Of a stretch of 64,000 nucleotides of DNA, positions 1 through 8,842 are shown in pieces. Source of the DNA: Mesorhizobium sp. 131-2-1 (GTDB lineage: Bacteria > Pseudomonadota > Alphaproteobacteria > Rhizobiales > Rhizobiaceae); the NCBI RefSeq assembly GCF_016756535.1, contig NZ_AP023247.1, positions 434,001-498,000 on the forward strand, written 5' to 3'. The notes beneath the pieces are model-generated. The model was given only the letters and a program-made list of their open reading frames with translations, had not been told where the DNA came from and did no database searches. The translations under genes were made by a program, and so were the position numbers. Positions within the stretch are counted from its first letter, which is position 1, and each line of letters begins with the position of its first letter.

Positions 1-591
1 ATTGAGTGGAATGTCGTTCTCGGCCTTGCTGGCCTGATAGGCGCCGGACAGTTCGTCATAGCGAGCCGAGATCTTGCCGATACGCGCTTCCAGCCGCTGC
101 CGCTCGGCCTCCGGCAGCGCACGCGCCAGCCTGCGGATCGAAAAGCTCTTCCAATAGGCGTTCTCGGCATTGTAGCCGCCGGGGTCGAGGGTGAAGACCT
201 CCTTCAGGATCTTGAGGTCATGCGGAATGGCGAAGCTGTCGCGCGAATCCTCATGACTGAAGAGGTAGTAGAAATTGTCGAAGCCGGTCCACGTGATGGC
301 CGACAGGCAGAGCGAGCAGGGCTCGTGCGTGGCGAGGAAGATCGCGTCGCTGGTATCGACCCGCTCGGCCTTCGGCATCTCGTAGAAGCGCTTCAGGCAA
401 TGCACTTCGCCGTGCCAGAGCGGGTTCTCCATCTCGTTGTTGGTCTCGGCCAGCACCAGCGAGCGGTCGTCCTTCCTGAGGATCGCGGCGCCGAACAGCT
501 TGTTGCCGTGGGCAACGCCTTCGGCCGTCTTCGGCACGATGTCGTACTCGATGACGTCAAGCAGGCGGTCGATCAGTGAAATGTCGGTCAT
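1..591 (-). CDS. Nucleoside/cytidine-type deaminase, 3' end cut by window edge
   Basis: The gene reads leftward from an ATG at 591 and is still open at base 1, so at least 197 residues are present and the C-terminus is missing. It carries the zinc signature of the cytidine/deoxycytidylate deaminase fold: HGEVH near residue 61 (the zinc His and catalytic Glu; most relatives have HAE) and EPCSLC about 30 residues later, which supplies the two zinc cysteines. The family removes an exocyclic amino group from a nucleoside or base using zinc-activated water. It starts 19 bases downstream of allA on the same strand, so it is probably the last or a late gene of the ureide operon. The substrate cannot be read from sequence; a purine or pyrimidine nucleobase is the natural guess. 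Confidence 0.85.
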   Translation of the reverse strand, partial: MTDISLIDRLLDVIEYDIVPKTAEGVAHGNKLFGAAILRKDDRSLVLAETNNEMENPLWHGEVHCLKRFYEMPKAERVDTSDAIFLATHEPCSLCLSAITWTGFDNFYYLFSHEDSRDSFAIPHDLKILKEVFTLDPGGYNAENAYWKSFSIRRLARALPEAERQRLEARIGKISARYDELSGAYQASKAENDIPLN

Positions 592-610
592 GGCGGGCAA
601 TCTCGAGCGT

Positions 611-1102
611 TCAGGGAAGGTGGATCTCGTAAGGGTGCGAGAAATGGCACTCTTCGAGGTTGGAGCCGTCGCCGCCGCGGTCGACGATCAGGAAGTCCTG
701 CTCCTCGCCGATCGGCGTCAGCACGCCGTGCCAGAGATTGCGGCGGTAGTTGATGCCTTGGCCGGGCGCAGTGATGAAGGCATGCGGCTCGCCGGGACCG
801 TCCTTGCCGTCATGGCAGACGACGACCAGGAATGGCCTTGGAGACAGCGGAATGAAGGCCTGGCTGCCGAAGGGATGGCGCTCGACCATGGTGAGCTTCA
901 GCGGCATCTCATAGGGCGTGCCGCGCACCATGGAGATCAGCACGCGCGCATTGGGCCCGGTCGCCTCGGCGGTGGCGAGGTCGTGGTAGCGCTCGGCCCT
1001 GCCGCTGTTGATCGGGTAGTGGTTCGAGCCACCCATATCGATGACGTCGCCGAACGGGGCGAAGTTTTCGCGCGTCAGCGGCCGGGCGACGATGCGGGTC
1101 AC
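611..1102 (-). CDS. allA: Ureidoglycolate lyase AllA
   Basis: A 163-residue protein of the AllA family, which splits ureidoglycolate into glyoxylate and urea at the end of allantoin breakdown. Visible hallmarks are the N-terminal RPLTRENFAPFGDVI stretch, an RAERYHDL segment, and the NYRRNLWHGVL block of the small cupin-like barrel. The GTG at 1102 is chosen because it overlaps the allE stop by four bases (GTGA), which implies translational coupling, and because the length then matches the family (about 160-170). A longer reading upstream would run inside allE and adds only Arg-rich shadow sequence. It sits between allE and the deaminase in a leftward operon. Family assignment is firm; some relatives release ammonia rather than urea, and that cannot be settled from sequence. 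Confidence 0.93.
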   Translation of the reverse strand: MTRIVARPLTRENFAPFGDVIDMGGSNHYPINSGRAERYHDLATAEATGPNARVLISMVRGTPYEMPLKLTMVERHPFGSQAFIPLSPRPFLVVVCHDGKDGPGEPHAFITAPGQGINYRRNLWHGVLTPIGEEQDFLIVDRGGDGSNLEECHFSHPYEIHLP

Positions 1103-1962
1103 CGCGCGCGCCCAGTGATGCCGGCGGCGCCGAGCTTGGCGTGGCGGTTTACGTCCTTGTAGAGCAGATAGCGGAACTTGCCGGGGCCGCCGGCATAGCA
1201 GGCCTGCGGGCAAAAGGCCCGCAGCCACATATAGTCGCCGGCCTCGACCTCGACCCAGTCCTGGTTGAGGCGGTAGACGGCCTTGCCTTCCAGCACATAG
1301 AGCCCGTGTTCCATCACGTGGGTCTCGGCGAAGGGGATGACGGCGCCCGGCTCCAGGGTGACGATGGTGACATGCATGTCGTGACGCAGGTCGGCGGGGT
1401 CGACGAAGCGCGTCGTCGCCCAGCGGCCTTCCGTGCCGGGCATCGGGCTCGGCGCGATGTCCTGCTCGTTGGCGAAGAAGGCCGGCGGCGTGTCGAGGCC
1501 CTCCACCGCCTCATAGGCCTTGCGCACCCAGTGGAAGCGGACGGCGGCATTGCTTTCGTTGCGCACCGTCCAGACGCTTGCCGGCGGCAGGAAGGCAAAG
1601 CCGCCGGGGCGAAGCACGTGCTTCTTGCCGGCAAGCGAAACGCTGAGCTCGCCCTCGACGACGAACAGCACGCCCTCGGCGCCGGCATCCGGCTCCGGCC
1701 GGTCGCTGCCGCCGCCGGGCTCAACCTCGACGATGTATTGCGAGAAGGTCTCGGCGAAGCCCGACAGCGGCCGCGCGATGATCCAGACCCTGGTCTTGTC
1801 CCAGAACGGCAGCGCGCTGGTGACGATGTCCTGCATCACGCCCTTGGGGATGACGGCATAGGCCTCGGTGAAGACGGCGCGGCCGGTCAAGAGCTCGCTC
1901 TGGCCGGGATGTCCGCCATGCGGTGCGTAGTAGGTGCGCTCGGGCGTCTTGATCATGTCCAT
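1099..1962 (-). CDS. allE: (S)-ureidoglycine aminohydrolase AllE
   Basis: A 287-residue bicupin that converts (S)-ureidoglycine to (S)-ureidoglycolate and ammonia. The C-terminal cupin has the metal site expected from the plant enzyme: E213, H215 and H219 in the ETHVMEH motif, and Q253 in FCPQAC. The N-terminal cupin (about residues 60-145) lacks this set, as is usual for the family. Its stop overlaps the allA start by four bases, so the two are coupled. The enzyme implies that allantoate is degraded through ureidoglycine, which needs an allantoate amidohydrolase (AllC). That gene is not in this window and may lie beyond the left edge. The short space upstream (1963-2036) holds a palindromic repeat. 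Confidence 0.95.
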   Translation of the reverse strand: MDMIKTPERTYYAPHGGHPGQSELLTGRAVFTEAYAVIPKGVMQDIVTSALPFWDKTRVWIIARPLSGFAETFSQYIVEVEPGGGSDRPEPDAGAEGVLFVVEGELSVSLAGKKHVLRPGGFAFLPPASVWTVRNESNAAVRFHWVRKAYEAVEGLDTPPAFFANEQDIAPSPMPGTEGRWATTRFVDPADLRHDMHVTIVTLEPGAVIPFAETHVMEHGLYVLEGKAVYRLNQDWVEVEAGDYMWLRAFCPQACYAGGPGKFRYLLYKDVNRHAKLGAAGITGRAR

Positions 1963-1975
1963 AGTCCTGATCCTC

Positions 1976-2030
1976 AGAGCAATTCCAGCAAGAGTGCGTA
2001 ACGGCTTTCCATCCGGAATTGCGTAAAACC
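1976..2030. repeat. Short palindromic intergenic repeat
   Basis: Perfect 8-base arms GCAATTCC (1979-1986) and GGAATTGC (2015-2022) flank a 28-base centre, followed by an A-rich tail. From general knowledge this resembles a palindrome found many times between genes in Rhizobiales chromosomes; copy number could not be checked. It fills most of the gap between puuE-uraD and allE and could fold in the mRNA of the leftward operon. Confidence 0.6.
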
Positions 2031-2036
2031 AAACAT

Positions 2037-3467
2037 CTAAAGCGGCAGCATGTCCTTCAGCCGAAGCAGCGCGATGCGCTCGACCTGTTTGCAGGCGGTT
2101 TCGAATTCGGTTGCGCGGCTATTGCCGATGCGCCGTTCGAACTCCGCCAGGATCTCGTCCTTGCTCTTGCCCTTGACCGCTATGATGAAGGGGAAGCCGA
2201 AGGTGGTGACGTAAGCGGCGTTGAGCTTTGAGAACAGCTCGCGCTCCTTGTCGGTCAGCGCGTCGAGCCCGGCGGATGCCTGCTCCCTGGCAGATTCCGC
2301 CGTCAGCCGCCTGGCCTTGGCCAGCTTGCCGGCGAGGTCGGGATGGGCGTTGAGCACCGACAGCCGCTCGGCCTCCGTCGCGGCGCGGAAAACGCGGCAG
2401 AGCGCATTGTGCAGGCCGCCGGCGCTGTCATGAGCCTGGCCGAGCTCCAGCTCGTAGGCGCGCTCGGCGATCCAGGGTGAATGCTCGAAGACGCCGCCGA
2501 AGGCATGGACGAAGGCCTCGAACTCCATCCGTGAAGGTCTGAGCGCCGGCGCCAGGTATGGGTGCGTCTCCTGCCAGTGCCTGGCGATGTCGACGCGCCG
2601 CGCCAGCCATACCCTGTCATGCGACTTCACATAGTCGACGAAGCGCTTCAGCGCAGCCACGCGGCCCGGCCGGCCGACCAGCCGGCAATGCAGGCCGATG
2701 TTCATCATGCGCGGCCGCCCGGCCTCGCCCTCGGCATAGAGCGTATCGAAACTGTCCTTCAGGTAGGCGAAGAACTGGTCGCCCGAATTGAACCCCTGAG
2801 GCGTCGCGAAGCGCATGTCGTTGACGTCGAGCGTGTAGGGGATGACGAGCTGCGGCTTCTCCATGCCATCGCGGTCAAACCAGTAGGGCAATTCGTCGTC
2901 ATAGGTATCGGAGACGTAGTCGAAGCCGCCTTCCTCGGCGACAAGCCGCACCGTGTTGACCGAGGTGCGGCCGGTGTACCAGCCGGTCGGCCGCGCGCCG
3001 GTCACCTCATAGTGCAGCCGGATCGCTTCCTCGAGATCGCGGCGCTCGTCCTCCAGCGAATGATCGCGGTAGTCGATCCATTTCAGCCCGTGCGAGGCGA
3101 TCTCCCAGCCGGCCTCCTGCATGGCCGCCACCTGGTCCGGCGAGCGCGCCAGCGCGGTGGCGACGCCGTAGCAGGTCACCGGCACTGCAGCTTCGGTGAA
3201 CAGCCGGTGGAGCCGCCAGAAACCGGCCCGCGCGCCATATTCGTAGATCGATTCCATGTTCCAGTGGCGCTGGCCCACCCAGGGTGCGGCGCCGACGATC
3301 TCCGACAGGAAGGCTTCCGAGGCCTTGTCGCCATGCAGCACGCAGTTCTCGCCGCCTTCCTCGTAATTGACGACGAACTGCACCGCGACATGCGCGCCGC
3401 CCGGCCATTTCGGGTCCGGCGGATTGGCCCCGTAACCGCGCATGTCCCGTTCGTAACGCATCGTCAC
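2037..3467 (-). CDS. puuE-uraD: Bifunctional allantoinase (PuuE) / OHCU decarboxylase (UraD) fusion
   Basis: A 476-residue fusion of two consecutive uric-acid pathway enzymes. Residues 1-308 are a PuuE-type, metal-independent allantoinase of the polysaccharide deacetylase fold (NYEEGGE near 34-40, WEIASHGLKW 121-130, GWYTGRTS 162-169, NIGLHCRLVGRPGR 256-269). Residues about 310-476 are UraD, with the catalytic His375 in NAHPDLAGK and the NAAYVTTFGFPFI block at 416-428. UraD acts before PuuE (OHCU to S-allantoin to allantoate), so the fusion joins neighbouring steps in reversed order. It starts the leftward operon and is divergent from uraH, whose product supplies the UraD substrate. ATG at 3467 and a second ATG two codons later are both usable. 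Confidence 0.96.
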   Translation of the reverse strand: MTMRYERDMRGYGANPPDPKWPGGAHVAVQFVVNYEEGGENCVLHGDKASEAFLSEIVGAAPWVGQRHWNMESIYEYGARAGFWRLHRLFTEAAVPVTCYGVATALARSPDQVAAMQEAGWEIASHGLKWIDYRDHSLEDERRDLEEAIRLHYEVTGARPTGWYTGRTSVNTVRLVAEEGGFDYVSDTYDDELPYWFDRDGMEKPQLVIPYTLDVNDMRFATPQGFNSGDQFFAYLKDSFDTLYAEGEAGRPRMMNIGLHCRLVGRPGRVAALKRFVDYVKSHDRVWLARRVDIARHWQETHPYLAPALRPSRMEFEAFVHAFGGVFEHSPWIAERAYELELGQAHDSAGGLHNALCRVFRAATEAERLSVLNAHPDLAGKLAKARRLTAESAREQASAGLDALTDKERELFSKLNAAYVTTFGFPFIIAVKGKSKDEILAEFERRIGNSRATEFETACKQVERIALLRLKDMLPL

Positions 3468-3650
3468 TCCTGCCGATTGTTGAGATGAAGATATCGAAAG
3501 GACTGCTCGTGCATTCCCCCGAAAATTTTTGAAAGTGCTTTTTGTCGCGCTCCGCTCGACCGGGACTTATGCATCGCCTTTAATTGGCGCACAATTCAGT
3601 GACGTTCGACTGTACCGGCCAATCGGTCGTACTGGAAATGGGAGACGGCA
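3468..3650. promoter_or_regulatory. Divergent promoter between puuE-uraD and uraH-xdhABC
   Basis: This 183-base divergent space must hold promoters for both arms of the purine cluster. It contains an AT-rich block, CGAAAATTTTTGAAAGT, at 3520-3536. The 11-base string TTTTTGAAAGT (3526-3536) recurs at 13686-13696 in the LysR/puuD divergent promoter, in the same orientation and at nearly the same distance from the leftward start codon. That makes it a candidate shared regulator site. The uraH ribosome site is GGGAGA just before the GTG at 3651. Confidence 0.5.
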
Positions 3651-4025
3651 GTGGCAGAAACGTCGAAAGCCGATGGCGGGCGTCTGACGACGCATGTGCT
3701 GGATACGGCCACCGGCAGGCCGGCCAAGGGCCTGTCGATCGAGCTTTTCCACATCGAGCGCCAGACGCGCACGCATCTGAAGACGGTGGTCACCAACGAT
3801 GACGGCCGCTGTGACGCGCCGCTGCTTGCCGGCGCCGACTTCCACACCGGCGAATACGAGCTGGTGTTCGCCGCCGGCGACTATCTGCGCCGGCAAGGGA
3901 CGAGCCTGCCGGAGCCGGCCTTCCTCGATATCGTGCCGATCCGCTTCGGCATGGCGGAAGAGCGCCACTACCATGTGCCGCTGCTGATCTCGCCCTATGG
4001 CTATTCGACCTATCGGGGGAGCTGA
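3651..4025 (+). CDS. uraH: 5-hydroxyisourate hydrolase (transthyretin-like)
   Basis: A 124-residue transthyretin-related protein that hydrolyses 5-hydroxyisourate, the product of urate oxidation, to OHCU. Both family signatures are complete: [14 protein letters not shown] near the N-terminus with the active-site His, and the C-terminal tetrapeptide YRGS preceded by [13 protein letters not shown]. The start is a GTG at 3651 with GGGAGA about six bases upstream; the nearby ATG at 3638 is out of frame. It begins the rightward operon uraH-xdhA-xdhB-xdhC, with xdhA starting three bases after its stop. No secretion signal is seen, so the enzyme is cytoplasmic. Confidence 0.96.
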   Translation: MAETSKADGGRLTTHVLDTATGRPAKGLSIELFHIERQTRTHLKTVVTNDDGRCDAPLLAGADFHTGEYELVFAAGDYLRRQGTSLPEPAFLDIVPIRFGMAEERHYHVPLLISPYGYSTYRGS

Positions 4026-4028
4026 GAC

Positions 4029-5510
4029 ATGGCCAAGGTCAAGACCCGCAACGAAATCCGCTTCATCCTCAATGGCGAGGACGTCGCGCTGGCCGATGTT
4101 GCGCCCGATGCGACCCTGCTCGACTGGCTGCGGCTGAACCGGACGCTGCGCGGCACCAAGGAAGGCTGCGCCGAGGGCGACTGCGGCGCCTGCACGGTGC
4201 TCGTCGGCAGGCTATCCGCCGGCAGGCTGGTCTATGAAGGCGTCAACGCCTGCATCCGCTTCCTCGGCTCGCTTGATGGCACGCATGTCGTCACCGTCGA
4301 GCATCTGCGCGGCGAAGGCGAAAATCTGCATCCGGTGCAGCAGGCGATGGTCGATTTCCACGGCTCGCAATGCGGTTTCTGCACGCCGGGCTTCGTCATG
4401 TCGCTCTACGCCCTCTGGATGCGCTCGCCCGAACCGTCGGACGCGGCAATCGAAAAGGCGCTGCAAGGCAATCTCTGCCGCTGCACCGGCTATGAGGCGA
4501 TCATGCGCGCGGCGCGGGCCATTTCCAGCTACGGCAAGGCGGCGAAGGACCCGCTGGCGGCGGAGCGCAAGGCGATCACGGCAAGGCTTGCAGCGATGAA
4601 GGACGGCGCGCGCGTCGAGATCGGCTCGGGCAAGGCACGGCTGATCGTGCCGGCCAATGCCGACGATCTGGCCAAGGTGCTCGACAACGAGCCGGGCGCG
4701 ACGCTGGTCGCCGGTTCCACCGATGTCGGCCTTTGGGTGACCAAGCATATGCGCGATATCGCGCCGGCCGTCTTCATCGGCAATCTCGATGGGCTGTGCG
4801 CGATATCCGAGGACAAGGGCGTGATCTCGATCGGCGCCGGCGTCACCTACTCCGAAGCCTTCGCCATGTTGTCGAAGCGGATCCCGGCGCTCGGCCCGCT
4901 GTTCGACCGCATCGGCGGCGAGCAGGTGCGCAACATGGGCACGATCGGCGGCAACATCGCCAACGGCTCGCCGATCGGCGACACGCCGCCGCCGCTGATC
5001 GCGCTCGGCGCGCGGCTGACGCTGCGCAAGGGCAAGAAGCGGCGCTCGATCCCGCTCGAAACCTTCTTCATCGCCTATGGCAAGCAGGACCGGCGGCCGG
5101 GCGAATTCGTCGAGGCCGTGCATGTGCCAGTGCCGGCCAAGGCAACGAAGTTTGCCGTCTACAAGATCACCAAGCGCCGCGACGAGGACATCACCGCGGC
5201 CCTCGGCGCGTTTCACCTCGCACTGGCCAAGGACGGCACCGTCGCCGACATCCGTATCGCCTATGGCGGCATGGCGGCGACGCCGAAGCGGGCTTTCGCC
5301 GTCGAGAAGGCGCTGCTCGGCAAGCCGTGGACGGAGGACACCGTTGAGGCCGCGATGGCCGAATACGCGAGGGATTTCACGCCGCTCACCGACATGCGGG
5401 CAAGTGCCGAATACCGGGCGCTGGCGGCGAAGAACCTCCTGCTACGCTTCTTTGTCGAGACCACCGGCGCCAAGGCGCCGTTCCAGGTCTCACGCTATGA
5501 GGCTGCCTGA
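4029..5510 (+). CDS. xdhA: Xanthine dehydrogenase small subunit XdhA (2Fe-2S and FAD)
   Basis: A 493-residue XdhA subunit that passes electrons from the molybdenum centre in XdhB to NAD+ through two 2Fe-2S clusters and FAD. Plant-ferredoxin-type cluster cysteines are C47, C52, C55 and C75; the second cluster uses C115, C118, C150 and C152 (QCGFCTPG and NLCRCTGY). The FAD domain covers about residues 200-375 (VAGSTDVGLWV, GGNIANGSPIGDTPP) and is followed by the CO-dehydrogenase flavoprotein C-terminal domain to 490. The stop overlaps the xdhB start (ATGA). The two-gene XdhA/XdhB arrangement is the alphaproteobacterial form of the enzyme that oxidises hypoxanthine and xanthine to urate. Confidence 0.96.
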   Translation: MAKVKTRNEIRFILNGEDVALADVAPDATLLDWLRLNRTLRGTKEGCAEGDCGACTVLVGRLSAGRLVYEGVNACIRFLGSLDGTHVVTVEHLRGEGENLHPVQQAMVDFHGSQCGFCTPGFVMSLYALWMRSPEPSDAAIEKALQGNLCRCTGYEAIMRAARAISSYGKAAKDPLAAERKAITARLAAMKDGARVEIGSGKARLIVPANADDLAKVLDNEPGATLVAGSTDVGLWVTKHMRDIAPAVFIGNLDGLCAISEDKGVISIGAGVTYSEAFAMLSKRIPALGPLFDRIGGEQVRNMGTIGGNIANGSPIGDTPPPLIALGARLTLRKGKKRRSIPLETFFIAYGKQDRRPGEFVEAVHVPVPAKATKFAVYKITKRRDEDITAALGAFHLALAKDGTVADIRIAYGGMAATPKRAFAVEKALLGKPWTEDTVEAAMAEYARDFTPLTDMRASAEYRALAAKNLLLRFFVETTGAKAPFQVSRYEAA

Positions 5511-7852
5511 TGACCAAGCACGTCCCCAACCTGAAGGCGCAGAAGATCAAGGGCGGCGTCGCCAGCGATCAGCGCCACGATTCCGCGCACAAGCATGTCA
5601 GCGGCACGGCGGTCTATATCGACGACATGCCGGAGCCGGCGGGCACGCTGCATGGCTGCCTCGGCCTGTCTGCGGCAACGCATGCCACCATCACCAGGAT
5701 GGACCTTTCGGCGGTGCGCACCGCGCCGGGCGTCGTCGACGTGCTGACGGCGAAGGACGTGCCCGGCGAGAACGACATTTCGCCGACCGGCCGCCATGAC
5801 GAGCCGGTGCTGGCCGACGGCAAAGTCGAGTTCTACGGGCAGCCGATCTTCTGCGTCATCGCCGAAACGCGCGAAGAGGCGCGCCGCGCCACCAGGCTGG
5901 CCAAGGTCGAATACAAGCAATTGCCCTTCGTCACCGACATCGGCGACCTCAACCCCAGGAAAGACAAGCTCGTCACGCCGCCGCTGACGCTCAGGCGCGG
6001 CGACGCGGCAGCGGCGATCAAGGCGGCGCCGCGCAGGCTCAAGGGAAAGATGCGCGTCGGCGGCCAGGAGCATTTCTACCTCGAAGGCCATATCGCCATG
6101 GCCATCCCCGGCGAGGACGAGGACGTCACCATCTATTCCTCGACCCAGCATCCGAGCGAAGTCCAGCATATGGTGAGCCATGCGCTGGGCGTGCCGAGCA
6201 ACGCCATCACGGTGGAAATTCGCCGCATGGGCGGCGGCTTCGGCGGCAAGGAGACGCAGGGCAACCAATTTGCCGCCTTGGCCGCAATCGCCGCGAAGAA
6301 ACACCATCGCGCGGTAAAAATCCGTCCCGACCGCGACGACGACATGACCGCCACCGGCAAGCGCCACGACTTCCTCGTCGATTACGAGGTCGGCTTCGAC
6401 GATGACGGCAACATTCTCGGCGTCGACTTCATGTTCGCGGCGCGCTGCGGCTTTTCCTCGGACCTGTCAGGCCCGGTGACCGACCGTGCGCTGTTCCACT
6501 GCGACAACACCTATTTCTGGCCGGCGGTGCATGCGCAGTCGGCGCCGCTTTACACCAACACGGTGTCGAACACCGCCTTCCGCGGCTTCGGCGGCCCGCA
6601 AGGCATGGTCGGCGCCGAGCGCGTCATCGACGAGGTCTCCTTTGCCCTCGGCAAGGACCCGCTCGAGATCCGCAAGAAGAATTTCTACGGCACCTCGGAC
6701 CGCAACATCACGCCCTACCATCAGACGGTCGAGGACAACATCATCCAACGCATCGTCGCCGAGCTGGAAGCGAGTTCCGACTATGCGCGGCGGCGTCGCA
6801 CCATCCAGGCGTTCAATGCCAACAGCCGCTTCATCAAGCGCGGCCTGGCGCTGACGCCAGTCAAGTTCGGCATCTCGTTCACCGCCACGCACTACAACCA
6901 GGCCGGCGCGCTGGTGCATGTCTACACCGACGGCTCGGTGCATCTGAACCATGGCGGCACCGAGATGGGGCAAGGGCTCTACCTCAAGGTCGCGCAAGTG
7001 GTGGCCGAGGAGTTCCAGATCGACCTCGACCAGGTGAAGATCACCGCCACCACCACCGGCAAGGTGCCGAACACGTCGGCGACCGCGGCGTCGTCGGGCT
7101 CCGACCTCAACGGCATGGCGGCGCAGAACGGCGCGCGCCAGATCAAGGATCGGCTGACCAATTTCGCCGCCGAGAAATACCAGGTGCCGCGCGACCAGGT
7201 GCTGTTCCTGCCCAACCGCGTGCGCATCGGCAATCAGGAGATCCCCTTCGCCGACCTCGTCAAGCAGGCCTATATGGCCCGCATCCAGCTCTCGGCGGCG
7301 GGCTTCTACAAGACGCCGAAGATCCACTGGAATCGCGACAAGGGCGAAGGCCGCCCCTTCTACTATTTCGCCTATGGCGCCTCCTGCTCGGAGGTCTCGG
7401 TCGACACGCTGACCGGCGAATATGTGGTCGAGCGCACCGACATACTGCATGAGACCGGCCGCTCGCTGAACCGCGCCATCGACCTCGGCCAGATCGAGGG
7501 CGGTTTCATCCAGGGCATGGGCTGGCTGACCACCGAGGAACTGTGGTGGGACGACAAGGGCCGGCTGCGCACCCATGCGCCGTCGACCTACAAGATACCG
7601 CTCGCCTCCGACCGGCCAAAGATCTTCAACGTCACGCTGGCCGACTGGCCGGAGGCGCATGAGCCGACCGTGCACCGCTCCAAGGCGGTCGGCGAGCCGC
7701 CCTTCCCGCTCGGCATGTCGGTGTTGCACGCGCTGTCGGACGCGGTGGCGAGCGTGGCGAACCACAAGGTCTGCCCGCGCCTCGACGCGCCGGCGACACC
7801 GGAGCGGGTGCTCATGGCGATCGAACGGTTGAAGGGTGACGCCAGGGCGTGA
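5510..7852 (+). CDS. xdhB: Xanthine dehydrogenase large subunit XdhB (molybdopterin)
   Basis: A 780-residue catalytic subunit that hydroxylates hypoxanthine and xanthine at the molybdenum cofactor. Characteristic features are the aldehyde oxidase/xanthine dehydrogenase a/b hammerhead domain (about 25-140), RRMGGGFGGKET (cofactor contact), TAFRGFGGPQG, the HGGTEMGQGL motif, and GEPPFPLG near residue 730, which carries the catalytic glutamate. The length matches XdhB of Rhodobacter-type enzymes. It is coupled to xdhA by ATGA, and its TGA overlaps a possible GTG of xdhC. The N-terminal KGGVASDQRHDSAHKHVSG region is typical of purine-specific XdhB rather than the CO-dehydrogenase-like enzyme at 53-56 kb. 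Confidence 0.97.
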   Translation: MTKHVPNLKAQKIKGGVASDQRHDSAHKHVSGTAVYIDDMPEPAGTLHGCLGLSAATHATITRMDLSAVRTAPGVVDVLTAKDVPGENDISPTGRHDEPVLADGKVEFYGQPIFCVIAETREEARRATRLAKVEYKQLPFVTDIGDLNPRKDKLVTPPLTLRRGDAAAAIKAAPRRLKGKMRVGGQEHFYLEGHIAMAIPGEDEDVTIYSSTQHPSEVQHMVSHALGVPSNAITVEIRRMGGGFGGKETQGNQFAALAAIAAKKHHRAVKIRPDRDDDMTATGKRHDFLVDYEVGFDDDGNILGVDFMFAARCGFSSDLSGPVTDRALFHCDNTYFWPAVHAQSAPLYTNTVSNTAFRGFGGPQGMVGAERVIDEVSFALGKDPLEIRKKNFYGTSDRNITPYHQTVEDNIIQRIVAELEASSDYARRRRTIQAFNANSRFIKRGLALTPVKFGISFTATHYNQAGALVHVYTDGSVHLNHGGTEMGQGLYLKVAQVVAEEFQIDLDQVKITATTTGKVPNTSATAASSGSDLNGMAAQNGARQIKDRLTNFAAEKYQVPRDQVLFLPNRVRIGNQEIPFADLVKQAYMARIQLSAAGFYKTPKIHWNRDKGEGRPFYYFAYGASCSEVSVDTLTGEYVVERTDILHETGRSLNRAIDLGQIEGGFIQGMGWLTTEELWWDDKGRLRTHAPSTYKIPLASDRPKIFNVTLADWPEAHEPTVHRSKAVGEPPFPLGMSVLHALSDAVASVANHKVCPRLDAPATPERVLMAIERLKGDARA

Positions 7853-7914
7853 ACCCCGGCAAACGTGCAAATCTGCCCGAAAAGGCTTACATTTCCGCAA
7901 CGGGAATGCAGACG

Positions 7915-8817
7915 ATGAACTCGAACGTGCAAAGCCTGAAAGCCTTTCTCGGCCAAGCCGCCCGCGTCGCACTGGTCGAGGTCGCGGCGACGAAGGGCTC
8001 GACGCCGCGCGAGAGGGGCGCCTTCATGCTGGTCTCGGCCTCGTCGATTTTCGGCACGATCGGCGGCGGCCAGCTCGAATATATGGCGATCGACAAGGCG
8101 CGGCAGATGCTGGGCGGGCGGACGCCATCGCGATCTGCCACCAATGAAGCCCGGATCGAAGTGGACGAAGTCTGCGCCACGCTCGACGTTCCGCTCGGGC
8201 CCGAGATAGGCCAATGCTGCGGCGGACGGGTCGAGGTGCTGATCAGGCCGGTGCATGCAGCGCTCGAACAAGAGCTCATTCGCAAGGCCGAAGCCGAGGA
8301 GGCGCATCTGCCGCATGTTTATCTGTTCGGCGGCGGCCATGTCGGCCAGGCGCTGGCAGCGTCGCTCGCGCTGCTGCCCATCCATGCCGTCGTCGTCGAG
8401 ACGCGCGCAGACGCCTTGGAAGGCATGCCGGAGACCGTCGAGACGAGGCTGACACCGATGCCCGAGGCCGTAGTGCGCGAGGCGCCGGCTGGATCGGCCT
8501 TCGCCATCCTCACCCACGACCACGCGCTGGATTTCCTGATCGTCGCCGAGGCGCTGAAGCGAAACGACGCCGCCTATGTGGGCATGATCGGCTCGAAGAC
8601 CAAGAAGGCGACGTTCCGGAACTGGTTCCTCAAGTCGGCCGATGGCAGCGAGGCGGAGTTCAACCACCTCGTCTCGCCGATCGGCGGCAACGCAGTGAAG
8701 GACAAGCGCCCGCAGGTGATTGCAGCGCTTGCCGCCGCCGAGATCATGACGGCGCTGGTGTCGCACGCCGCCGAGGCGCCCGGCTCGAGCACGCCAGAGA
8801 AGGCGATGGCCGGCTGA
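7915..8817 (+). CDS. xdhC: Xanthine dehydrogenase accessory protein XdhC
   Basis: About 300 residues. XdhC binds molybdenum cofactor and assists its sulfuration and insertion into XdhB. Signatures are VAATKGSTPRERGAFM near the N-terminus, IGGGQLEY, GQCCGGRVEV with the conserved Cys pair, the Rossmann-like YLFGGGHVGQAL, and AYVGMIGSKTKKATF near the end. The ATG at 7915 is preferred because GGGA lies nine bases upstream and the protein then begins as the family does. A GTG at 7849 overlaps the xdhB stop and would add 22 residues, and an ATG at 7906 is also possible. It ends the uraH-xdhABC operon. Confidence 0.93.
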   Translation: MNSNVQSLKAFLGQAARVALVEVAATKGSTPRERGAFMLVSASSIFGTIGGGQLEYMAIDKARQMLGGRTPSRSATNEARIEVDEVCATLDVPLGPEIGQCCGGRVEVLIRPVHAALEQELIRKAEAEEAHLPHVYLFGGGHVGQALAASLALLPIHAVVVETRADALEGMPETVETRLTPMPEAVVREAPAGSAFAILTHDHALDFLIVAEALKRNDAAYVGMIGSKTKKATFRNWFLKSADGSEAEFNHLVSPIGGNAVKDKRPQVIAALAAAEIMTALVSHAAEAPGSSTPEKAMAG

Positions 8818-8842
8818 TTCCAGGCGGCCTCACCGTCCCTGC

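Noticed and set aside
2562..3488. Long open frame opposite puuE-uraD
   Set aside because: It is an antisense shadow in high-GC DNA; the translation is low-complexity and matches no family, while the other strand gives a complete conserved fusion enzyme.
6467..7972. 501-residue open frame opposite xdhB
   Set aside because: Arg/Gly/Val-rich shadow translation with no motif; the opposite strand is a textbook XdhB.
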